Assembly: GCA_002427995.1 (NCBI GenBank)
Contig: DIZV01000152.1
Span: 1-5,041 of the forward strand
Direction: 5' to 3'
DNA length: 5,041 nucleotides
Source of the DNA: Chloroflexi bacterium UBA6019
GTDB taxonomy: Bacteria > Chloroflexota > Dormibacteria > Dormibacterales > Dormibacteraceae
Shown here piece after piece: positions 1 through 5,041 of the stretch. The position numbers and the translations under genes were made by a program. Position 1 is the first letter of the stretch, and each line of letters starts with the position of its first letter. The notes under the pieces were generated by a model. That model did no database searches and was not told the origin of the DNA. It was given only the letters and a program-made list of their open reading frames with translations.

Positions 1-1194
1 CACGAGATGCACCGCTTCGCCGAGTACGGGATCGCCGCCCACTGGGCCTACAAGGAGGGCGGCAACACCTCCGGCCAGTCGGCCCAGGCCAAGGGCGGGG
101 CGAAGTTCGACGAGCGGTTCGGCTGGCTCCGGCTGCTGATGGAGTGGCAGAAGGAGGTGCTCGACGCCGAGCAGTTCGTGGACGCCGTCAAGGTCGACAT
201 CTTCGAGGACGAGGTCTTCGTGTTCACGCCCAAGGGCGACGTCCTCAACCTGCCGGCCGGCTCGACCCCGGTCGACTTCGCCTACCGCATCCACACCGAG
301 GTCGGCCACCGCTGCATCGGTGCCAAGGTCAACGGGCGGATGGTGCCGCTCGACTACGCCCTCAGCAACGGGGAGATCGTCGATGTCCTGACCACCCGCT
401 CGCCCCACGGCCCCTCTCGCGACTGGCTCAACTTCGTCAAGAGCGCCTCAGCGCGGGACCGGATCCGGAAATGGTTCAAGGCCCAGCGGCGGGATGAGAA
501 CGTGGCCAAGGGCCGCGACATGCTGGACAAGGAGCTGCGCCGGATGCATCGCCTGGGCCTGTCTCAGCTCCCCGCGGGGAAGCTGGACGAGCTCGCCCAC
601 CTCTACAAGTACGCGACCGACGACGACTTCCTGGCGGCGGTGGGCTACGGCGAGCTCTCGCCGCACGCGGTGATCATGAAGCTGGCGCTGGTCCCGGGCG
701 ACGACGGAGACGAGCTGAAGTCGATCCCGCTGATCCCCCAGGTCGAGCCCACCGCGCGGGTCCTGGTGCGGGGCGAGCGCGGCGTCTACACGACGGTCGC
801 CGCCTGCTGCCAGCCGGTGCCGGGCGACTCGATCATCGGCTACACGACGCGCGGCAAGGGCGTCACCGTCCACCGCGCCGACTGCATCAACGCCGTCAAC
901 GCGGTCGAGAAGCAGCGCATCGTCCCGGTCGATTGGGACGCCCAGGCGACGCACGTCTACCCGGTGGCGATCAAGATCGAGGCCTGGGACCGGACCGGGC
1001 TGCTCCGCGACATCGCGACGGTCGTCGCCGAGTCGAAAGTGAACATGAGCGCGGTCAAGGTCGACGTCTACGACGACAAGTCGGCGGTCGTCTCGACCAC
1101 CGTCGAGATCGACTCTCTCTCCCAGCTCTCCCGCCTGATGGAGAAGCTGGAGCTGGTCCGCGACGTGCACACGGTCGCCCGTGAGGTCGGATGA
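1..1194 (+). CDS. rel: RelA/SpoT-family (p)ppGpp synthetase, C-terminal part (5' end outside window)
   Basis: The frame is open from base 1, so the gene is 5'-truncated; 397 residues are visible of a family usually 700-800 long. Seen: residues 1-20 hold the end of the synthetase domain with the family motif EYGIAAHWAYKEG. A TGS domain follows at about 72-132 (VFVFTPKGDV, then DFAYRIHTEVGHRC), then a helical region to about 250. Next is the Cys-rich zinc-finger-like domain (CCQPVPGD with C269/C270, H291, C295) and a C-terminal ACT domain at about 318-397 (WDRTGLLRDIATVV). In this family these C-terminal domains contact the ribosome and control synthesis and hydrolysis of the alarmone (p)ppGpp, the stringent-response signal in the cytoplasm. 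The hydrolase and main catalytic regions lie outside the window, so whether it is bifunctional cannot be judged. The stop overlaps the next start (ATGA), suggesting coupling. No frame damage is seen. Confidence 0.97.
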   Translation, partial: HEMHRFAEYGIAAHWAYKEGGNTSGQSAQAKGGAKFDERFGWLRLLMEWQKEVLDAEQFVDAVKVDIFEDEVFVFTPKGDVLNLPAGSTPVDFAYRIHTEVGHRCIGAKVNGRMVPLDYALSNGEIVDVLTTRSPHGPSRDWLNFVKSASARDRIRKWFKAQRRDENVAKGRDMLDKELRRMHRLGLSQLPAGKLDELAHLYKYATDDDFLAAVGYGELSPHAVIMKLALVPGDDGDELKSIPLIPQVEPTARVLVRGERGVYTTVAACCQPVPGDSIIGYTTRGKGVTVHRADCINAVNAVEKQRIVPVDWDAQATHVYPVAIKIEAWDRTGLLRDIATVVAESKVNMSAVKVDVYDDKSAVVSTTVEIDSLSQLSRLMEKLELVRDVHTVAREVG

Positions 1195-1814
1195 AGCTCG
1201 AGATCGAGGCGACCGCGGACTCTCAGTGGGGCACCAACTCCTACCTCGTCGAAGACGTTGACACCCATGACGCGGTCGTCATCGACGCCAACTTCGAGCC
1301 GGAAGACATGATCGAGGTGGTGCGGCGGCGCGGCGCCCTGGTCCGCGCCATTCTCCTGACCCACACCGACGGCGACCACATCGCCGGCCTTCCCCGCCTG
1401 CTCGCCGAGTTCGGACCGGTCCCGGTCGCGGTCCATCCGAGCGAGCGGGAGGTGATCACCGGTGGCAGAGCGCTGCGCACCAACATCCCGATGCTGCTCG
1501 CACCCCTCCCGGAAGCGGACTCGCTCGAGGAGGGAAAGCTCTACCGCGCCGGCTCGCTCGAGTTCGAGGTCCTCCACACGCCCGGCCACTCGCCGGGAGG
1601 GGTGACCTTGAAGATCGGCACGACGCTCTTCACCGGCGACGCCCTCTTCGCGGGCTCGATCGGCCGCAGCGACTTCGCGAACAGCGACGGCCAGGCACTG
1701 CTGGCGGGCATCCGGGAGAAGCTGCTGATCCAACCCGAGGAGTCGATCGTCCTCGCCGGCCACGGAGCGGCCTCGACAATCGGGCAGGAGAAGCGGTACA
1801 ACCCTTTCCTGTGA
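1191..1814 (+). CDS. Metallo-beta-lactamase-fold hydrolase, glyoxalase II-like
   Basis: This 207-residue protein is the length of short, one-domain glyoxalase-II-like (YcbL/GloB-type) hydrolases. Metal-site motifs visible in order: THTDGDHIAG (H58, D60, D62, H63), TPGHSPGG (H133), FTGDALF (D150), and GHG (H191). Residues GSIGRSDF (155-162) and the C-terminal EKRYNPFL are typical of this group. The family hydrolyses thioesters such as S-lactoylglutathione, or other esters, using one or two metal ions; the actual substrate is unknown. Oddity: the usual HxHxDH motif reads HxDxDH, with Asp60 in place of the second His, a variant also found in some MBL subfamilies. The ATG overlaps the rel stop, with GAGG four bases upstream as ribosome binding site. 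Proximity to rel and hisS matches a common actinobacterial gene neighbourhood. The family call is sure; the substrate is not. Confidence 0.93.
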   Translation: MKLEIEATADSQWGTNSYLVEDVDTHDAVVIDANFEPEDMIEVVRRRGALVRAILLTHTDGDHIAGLPRLLAEFGPVPVAVHPSEREVITGGRALRTNIPMLLAPLPEADSLEEGKLYRAGSLEFEVLHTPGHSPGGVTLKIGTTLFTGDALFAGSIGRSDFANSDGQALLAGIREKLLIQPEESIVLAGHGAASTIGQEKRYNPFL

Positions 1815-2326
1815 GCGATCCCGGCCGCTGGTGGATCTTCCAGCCGCCTGGCCAGGGCCGCCGCCACCTGACCGCGATCGGACTCGCCTGGACCCTGGTT
1901 GCCTACGGCCTGTTGGGGCTCGGAACGGTCGAGGTGGTCCGGCTCCTGGCCGGCATCCAGGGATTTCCCAACGTCGGGCTGATCCTGCTCACCCTCGTCA
2001 TCTCAGCGGGTTGGATCGCCGTCCGGGTCTGCATCGACGGCGAGTTCGTACGCGCCGCGATCTGGTTCACCGGCATCGGCTGGGCGGCCGTGACGCACCT
2101 CGTCACCGACACGCCCGCCTGCGGCAACCTGGTCTTCGGCGCCGGCCTGCCCGGAGTGTCGCCGGGAGTGGCCGCCTGCCTGCCCCACCAGGACTTCATG
2201 GCCACCGTCTTCATCGCAGCCTGGATCCTCGGGGGACCGGTGGCGGCGGCGTTGTTGAGCGGGCTCGCCCTCTACCGCTGGGCTCGCCGCGACCCACTCC
2301 ACGCCTACCGGTTCCTGCTCGACTGA
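1811..2326 (+). CDS. Small four-helix membrane protein of unknown function
   Basis: I do not recognise this 171-residue protein. Hydrophobic stretches at about 21-46, 53-73, 81-98 and 130-154 suggest four membrane helices. Basic residues at the N-terminus (R17, R18), between helices 2 and 3 (R72, R81) and at the C-terminus (RWARR, 156-160) fit an N-in/C-in topology by the positive-inside rule. The loop at about 99-129 would then lie outside the membrane; it is rich in Gly and Pro and carries C104 and C123, which could form a disulfide. The GTG start overlaps the hydrolase stop (GTGA), with no well-placed Shine-Dalgarno sequence, so translation is probably coupled. Third positions are mostly G/C, as in the neighbouring genes, supporting a real gene. 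It ends 16 bases before the oppositely oriented HNH gene. No catalytic motif is visible. Confidence 0.8.
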   Translation: MSDPGRWWIFQPPGQGRRHLTAIGLAWTLVAYGLLGLGTVEVVRLLAGIQGFPNVGLILLTLVISAGWIAVRVCIDGEFVRAAIWFTGIGWAAVTHLVTDTPACGNLVFGAGLPGVSPGVAACLPHQDFMATVFIAAWILGGPVAAALLSGLALYRWARRDPLHAYRFLLD

Positions 2327-2333
2327 AGCGAGG

Positions 2334-2351
2334 GCGGGCGGCTCAGCCCGC
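2334..2351. terminator. Possible short hairpin between convergent genes
   Basis: GCGGGC (2334-2339) and GCCCGC (2346-2351) can form a six-pair GC stem with a six-base loop. It sits between the membrane-protein stop and the end of the HNH gene, overlapping the HNH stop codon. There is no T-run on either side, so it is at best a weak bidirectional terminator. It could be chance in GC-rich DNA. Confidence 0.2.
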
Positions 2352-3603
2352 GTCCAGCAGCAGGTGTTGCCGGCCGCGATAGGACCAACGGTCGAGTGGA
2401 ATCGGCGGCCGGATGGTCAGCAGCCGGCCCTCGTCGTCTTTCAACAGCTGCCAGCCGCCCTCGTGGACCATCCAGTGGTGGCGATGGCAGAGCAGCACCA
2501 GGTTCGACAGATCGGTCCGACCGCCTCGGGTCCAATGCCGCAGATGGTGAGCCGCCGTCCAGTTGGCCGGTCGGTCGCAACCGGGCCACGCGCAGTGGCG
2601 GTCGCGAACGTTCAGCGCCCGGCGGGTTGAGCCGCTGACCACCCGCTTCGAGCGACCGACGTCGATGACCGCCGAATCGGCGTCGAGCAGGACGCGAGTG
2701 AGGTTGCAGTCGCACGCCAGCCGGGCGACCGTCCTCGCCGAGATCGGGAGTGAGAACTCCAGCTCGGCGGCGGGGGCGCCCGACTTGCCGAGGAGGGTCT
2801 CGAAGGCGGCGGTGACCTGGAGGTGGGCGCGCTGGCTGGCGGTGCTCGGGATGCGGCCGGTGTCAAGCGCATGCTCCGCCAGCTCGACCAGGGCGTCGGC
2901 CAATCGGCGCGGCTTGGCGCGGTCGTCGTCCCGGCCTGCCCGTCGGGCCAGCGGTTCGAGGGCGGTCCGCAGGGTTGCCCCGCCGACCGCGTCGAGCTTG
3001 CCGCCGAGGACGTAGCCGCCGTCCTCGCAGGGGGTGAGGGAGAGGCTGCGCTCGGCGACGAGGAGTGCCTGCTCCTGGGCATACCCGTCGGGGTCGCCGG
3101 CGTGGCGGGCGGGGTGGCAGAGGTGGCGGAAGCGGCTGACCGAGCTCTCCAGCGCCCGCTCCAGCAGCGGGTCCTCGCGGAAGGCAGCGCCGTGCTCACC
3201 GACCCAGGCGGCAGTCCGGTGCCAGCAGCGCCAGGTGGGCGTAGCCGACCGCGCCCTCGGTGGCGGCCGCGACGCTCTGCGGCAGGGCGTGCAACTGCTC
3301 GCCAACGCAGACCCGCTCGGCGGCGGCATGGCCGGACATCCGGCAGTTGTGGCGGATCCAGTCGATCGGGGTCACCGAACCCTGGGCGTCGGACTCGGAG
3401 GTCGACGCGAAGCTACGGGCATCCCTCGCGAACCGGATCTCGAGCAGGTCGATGCCGTGCCGCAGATGGACCAGGTCGGCGCCGACCTGCTCGGGCAAGC
3501 GGTCGTCCGCATCGGAGTCCAGCTCCAGCAGCCGCCGGGCGACCTTGAGAACCAGTGCGACTCGGCGGCTGGGGGGCAGAGGTTCCCCCTCCCCAATGGA
3601 CAT
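2343..3603 (-). pseudogene. DUF222 / 13E12-type HNH endonuclease, frameshifted
   Basis: Two - strand frames together encode one DUF222-HNH protein. The first runs from ATG at 3603 and stops at 3196 (135 residues); the second carries the rest to the stop at 2343. Removing one base at 3218/3219 joins them as ...AHLALLA-RTAAWVGEHG..., giving 419 residues, a normal family length. The DUF222 region fills roughly residues 36-290. The HNH nuclease domain is at about 334-384 (2463-2594 for its Cys/His core): C337 and C342, AHHLRHW with H352/H353, N367, then C372, H376 and H380. Family members are putative DNA endonucleases of unproven role, abundant and repeated in actinobacterial genomes. The start at 3603 was chosen because upstream ATGs at 3651 and 3609 lie before the predicted transcription start; no Shine-Dalgarno is seen. 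A LexA box in its promoter suggests DNA-damage induction. Apart from the shift the frame is intact, so the break is either recent or a sequencing error. If real, the 135-residue product lacks the nuclease domain. Confidence 0.9.
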
Positions 3604-3609
3604 GCGCAT

Positions 3610-3638
3610 ATTATACGAACAGACGTTCGCTGGGTCAA
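3610..3638 (-). promoter_or_regulatory. Sigma-70-type promoter of the DUF222/HNH gene
   Basis: Reading the - strand, TTGACC (3638-3633) and TATAAT (3615-3610) are separated by exactly 17 bases, close to the consensus for housekeeping sigma factors and striking in such GC-rich DNA. The predicted transcription start, seven bases beyond the -10 box, is 3603, the A of the ATG, so the mRNA should be leaderless or nearly so. Confidence 0.82.
3616..3629. promoter_or_regulatory. LexA (SOS) box inside the HNH gene promoter
   Basis: CGAACAGACGTTCG is an inverted repeat of CGAAC around four bases. It fits the Gram-positive/actinobacterial LexA consensus CGAAC-N4-GTTCG, including the RNRY centre in the + direction. 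It lies wholly between the -35 and -10 boxes of the - strand promoter, so bound LexA would block RNA polymerase. From known family biology, several mycobacterial 13E12/DUF222 genes have LexA boxes. Inference: the HNH gene is repressed normally and induced by DNA damage. Confidence 0.85.
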
Positions 3639-3697
3639 GCCTTAACAGCACTCCTAGAGGAGCCCGTCGCAGCGGTCGCTACTCTGTCGCCCAACAC

Positions 3698-3720
3698 AAA
3701 ATCCCCCAAGGGTGGGGGGA
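3698..3720 (-). terminator. Probable intrinsic terminator downstream of pdxH
   Basis: On the - strand TCCCCC (3720-3715) pairs with GGGGGA (3707-3702) around a seven-base loop and is followed at once by TTTT (3701-3698). A GC stem plus a short T-run fits a Rho-independent terminator. It would end - strand transcripts from pdxH (stop 3975) and the small ORF (stop 3784) before the HNH promoter. The T-run is short, so efficiency is uncertain. Confidence 0.5.
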
Positions 3721-3783
3721 CTCTTGGAAGGTGGGTGTCGCGGCGGCTCGTCGGCCTTGCGGTGGTCCGCCGCCAGAGGCGCT

Positions 3784-3963
3784 CTATTCCGGGCCCGTGC
3801 CGGCCAAATCGCGAGGTCGGCCGCGACAGTGGGTGTCGAAGACGTGCCTCTCCGGCAGCTCGCCATTCCAGGCACAGGGCACCCCGTCGCGCTGGCACGC
3901 CGCCAGGTCGATCGCAATCCTGAGGCGCGCGATCCGGCAGCCGAGCCGCGCCGGCGTCTACAT
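3784..3963 (-). pseudogene. Possible small gene with a stop at codon 2
   Basis: Eleven bases after the pdxH stop, on the same strand, a purine-rich GGAAGGG precedes ATG (3963-3961), which is followed directly by TAG (3960-3958). The same frame is then open for 57 codons to a TAG at 3784-3786. Those codons mostly end in G or C and have less GC-rich second positions, a coding-like pattern not shared by the neighbouring frame I compared. The reading CQRDGVPC, then RHVFDTHC, gives a Cys/His spacing that could bind metal, but I do not recognise a family. If codon 2 had been CAG, a 59-residue protein would result. It may be a nonsense-mutated gene, a sequencing error, or chance. No other standard start lies near the beginning of the open stretch. 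Confidence 0.3.
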
Positions 3964-3974
3964 CTGCCCTTCCG

Positions 3975-4547
3975 TCAGGGCTGGAGGATCTCCTCCCGCC
4001 AGCCGCCGCGGCGCCGGGTCAGGAGCAGGCGGTGGTGGAGGCGGTTGGGCCGGTGCTCCCAGAACTCGACCCAGTCCGGCCGCAGGCGGTAGCCGCCCCA
4101 GAAGGGGGGGAGTGGCAGCGGCCGTCCGGCGAAGCGGTCGAGGATCGCCCGGTAGCGGCGCTCCAGCTCCTCCCGGGAGGCGATCGGCCAGGACTGCTCC
4201 GACGCCCAGGCCGCCGCCTGGGACTCGCGGGGACGGGTCACCCAGTAGGCGAGTGACTCGCGGCGGGCCGCCCAGGAAACCGGGCCCGCCGCCCGCACCT
4301 GGCGCCCGAGCGTGCTCCAGTGGAGGGTCAGCGCCGCTCGCGGGTTGGCGGCGAGCTCGGCGCCCTTGCGCGACTCGCGGTTGGTGAAGAAGGTCAGGCC
4401 GCGCGCGTCCCACCCTTTCAAGAGCACCATCCGGACCGACGGCATCCCGTCCGGCGAGGCGGTTGCCAGCGCCATCGCCTCGGGCTGCGGCTGCCCGGCC
4501 GCCTCCGCCTCCCGGTACCACTCGTCGAGCCGCCCGAAGGGATCCAT
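3975..4547 (-). CDS. pdxH: Pyridoxamine 5'-phosphate oxidase
   Basis: This 190-residue cytoplasmic protein matches FMN-dependent PdxH, which oxidises pyridoxine or pyridoxamine 5'-phosphate to pyridoxal 5'-phosphate with O2, in the vitamin B6 pathway. Seen: EAMALATA (23-30), RMVLLKG (39-45), FFTNRESRKG (53-62) and RQVR (82-85) of the FMN-binding split barrel. SREELERRY (124-132), WGGYRLRP (150-157) and EFW-x-x-RPNRLHHR (161-173) follow. R169 and H171 correspond to the substrate-phosphate/PLP-binding Arg-x-His pair. Two oddities: the usual RLHDR reads RLHHR, and the N-terminus begins directly at DPF, lacking about 20 residues present in many homologues. The frame remains open upstream, but that extension is antisense to hisS and not PdxH-like, so ATG 4547 is preferred; in-frame GTG (4559) or TTG (4556) are alternatives. 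It diverges from hisS with a 24-base gap. A terminator-like hairpin lies about 255 bases downstream. Confidence 0.93.
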   Translation of the reverse strand: MDPFGRLDEWYREAEAAGQPQPEAMALATASPDGMPSVRMVLLKGWDARGLTFFTNRESRKGAELAANPRAALTLHWSTLGRQVRAAGPVSWAARRESLAYWVTRPRESQAAAWASEQSWPIASREELERRYRAILDRFAGRPLPLPPFWGGYRLRPDWVEFWEHRPNRLHHRLLLTRRRGGWREEILQP

Positions 4548-4555
4548 TCCCCACA

Positions 4556-4561
4556 ACACTA
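4556..4561 (-). promoter_or_regulatory. Candidate -10 box of pdxH
   Basis: TAGTGT on the - strand matches the TANNNT core of a -10 element. Its predicted start, about 4549, is two bases before the pdxH ATG, implying an almost leaderless mRNA. No good -35 is seen; TTGGGA at 4582-4577 is only 15 bases away. It overlaps the hisS -10 candidate. Confidence 0.35.
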
Positions 4562-4565
4562 GAAT
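4560..4565 (+). promoter_or_regulatory. Candidate -10 box of hisS
   Basis: TAGAAT differs from TATAAT at one base. A start seven bases after it is 4572, the A of the hisS ATG, so the transcript would be leaderless; this agrees with the absence of a Shine-Dalgarno sequence before hisS. No clear -35 is seen at the expected distance, which lies in the pdxH coding region. Confidence 0.5.
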
Positions 4566-4571
4566 CGCTTG

Positions 4572-5041
4572 ATGCCTCCCAACCAGCCGATTCGCGCGAC
4601 CCGCGGCGTTCGCGACATCCTGCCCCGGGAGCGGGCCGCCTGGCGCTACGCCGAGGCCGCCGCCGCGCGGGTGGCGGAGCGCTTCGGCTACCAGCAGATC
4701 GAGACCCCCATCCTGGAGCCGGCCGAGCTGGTCGAGCGGGGGGTGGGGGGTGAGACCGACATCGTCGCCAAGGAGCTCTACAAGTTCAACGACCGCGACA
4801 AGCGCTGGCTCGTGCTCCGTCCCGAAGGCACCGCGGGTACCGTCCGCGCCTACTTTGAGGGGAACCTCAACCAGGGCCCCCAGCCGGCCCGGCTCTACCT
4901 GATCGGGCCCATGTTCCGCCACGACAAGCCCCAGGCCGGCCGCTACCGGCAGCTCTACCAGTTCAACCTGGAGGCGATCGGCGACGACTCCCCGGCGCTT
5001 GACGCCGAGGTGATCGAGGTCGCCGTGACCTGGTTCAGAGA
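4572..5041 (+). CDS. hisS: Histidyl-tRNA synthetase, N-terminal part (3' end outside window)
   Basis: The frame is open from ATG 4572 to the window edge, giving 156 residues of a class II synthetase usually about 420 long. It attaches histidine to tRNA-His in the cytoplasm using ATP. Seen in order: TRGVRDILP (10-18); the motif 1 region GYQQIETPILEPAELVERG (39-57); LVLRPEGTAGTVRA (80-93), the family's ATP/histidine-site segment; and motif 2, LIGPMFRHDKPQAGRYRQ (110-127) with R116, followed by QFNLEAIG (130-137). The more usual FRYERPQ reads FRHDKPQ here, a conservative change. The start fits homologues, whose N-terminus begins just before RG-x-RD, and coincides with the predicted transcription start. 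The divergent pdxH gene begins only 24 bases away. Together with rel and the MBL hydrolase it forms a gene group common in Actinobacteria, here interrupted by the intervening genes. Confidence 0.97.
   Translation, partial: MPPNQPIRATRGVRDILPRERAAWRYAEAAAARVAERFGYQQIETPILEPAELVERGVGGETDIVAKELYKFNDRDKRWLVLRPEGTAGTVRAYFEGNLNQGPQPARLYLIGPMFRHDKPQAGRYRQLYQFNLEAIGDDSPALDAEVIEVAVTWFR

Larger units (their letters stand above)
3639..3974. other. Stretch of 336 bases without an intact gene
   Basis: This lies between the HNH promoter and the pdxH stop. It holds a possible broken small ORF (3784-3963, -), a terminator-like hairpin (3698-3720, -), a small imperfect palindrome CTCCTAGAGGAG (3651-3662) and a 10-base direct repeat GTGGGTGTCG at 3731 and 3829. 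Open frames on the + strand here encode Arg/Pro-rich low-complexity peptides typical of GC-rich shadows. I see no tRNA, insertion-sequence end or recognisable protein. Confidence 0.6.

Noticed and set aside
448..1170. Long open frame (240 codons) antisense to rel
   Set aside because: It lies entirely opposite well-conserved rel domains, and its product is Asp/Arg/Val-rich low-complexity sequence, typical of a GC-rich shadow frame.
3196..3222. Programmed ribosomal frameshift in the HNH gene
   Set aside because: The joint (GCA CCG GAC) has no slippery heptamer or obvious stimulatory element. A sequencing error or indel is simpler.
3604..3651. Starting the HNH protein at ATG 3651 or 3609
   Set aside because: Both lie upstream of the predicted transcription start: 3651 precedes the -35 box and 3609 sits just after the -10 box.
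3731..3838. Direct repeat GTGGGTGTCG at 3731 and 3829 as possible element ends
   Set aside because: Ten bases is short in GC-rich DNA, and no transposase, inverted ends or target duplication accompany it.
3904..3922. T-arm-like CAGG...CCTG hairpin suggesting a tRNA
   Set aside because: The loop is too long (11 bases), the TTCRA core is absent, and no acceptor or anticodon stems can be found around it.
3260..4387. 375-codon + strand open frame across the HNH start, the intergenic stretch and pdxH
   Set aside because: It is antisense to two recognisable genes and their promoter, and its product is Arg/Pro/Gly/Ser-rich without family motifs.
4548..4922. N-terminal extension of pdxH to give 315 residues
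   Set aside because: The extra 125 residues are the antisense reading of hisS and do not resemble the PdxH N-terminus.

Overview
This is a GC-rich bacterial window. The gene set, the strong G/C preference at third codon positions, an actinobacterial-type LexA box and apparently leaderless starts all point to an actinobacterium, possibly a deep-branching one such as Thermoleophilia. That placement is inference; the window has no rRNA or other firm taxonomic marker.

Left part, + strand (1-2326): the 3' end of a RelA/SpoT-type (p)ppGpp synthetase gene is followed by a metallo-beta-lactamase-fold hydrolase gene (ATGA overlap) and then a small four-helix membrane protein gene (GTGA overlap). The overlaps suggest one translationally coupled operon. 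Right end, + strand (4572-5041): the start of hisS, cut by the window edge. In many Actinobacteria rel, a glyoxalase-II-like hydrolase and hisS are near neighbours, so this looks like a conserved core block with extra genes between the hydrolase and hisS.

Middle, - strand (2343-4547): two genes read against the core block. One is a DUF222/13E12-type HNH endonuclease gene. It has a near-ideal promoter (TTGACC-17-TATAAT) with a perfect LexA (SOS) palindrome in the spacer, and its ATG falls at the predicted transcription start. Its reading frame is broken by one apparent extra base near 3218-3219; removing that base restores a full-length 419-residue protein. The other is pdxH (pyridoxamine 5'-phosphate oxidase). 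It is followed by a possible broken small gene whose start codon is immediately followed by TAG, then by a terminator-like hairpin.

Only 24 bases separate the divergent starts of pdxH and hisS. Candidate -10 boxes on the two strands overlap there, and neither gene has a convincing ribosome binding site, so both may be leaderless and their transcription may be mutually exclusive.

The most interesting signals are the SOS-controlled, leaderless, frameshifted HNH gene, the ATG-TAG small ORF after pdxH, and the compact pdxH/hisS divergent promoter. I see no mobile element, CRISPR array or RNA gene.
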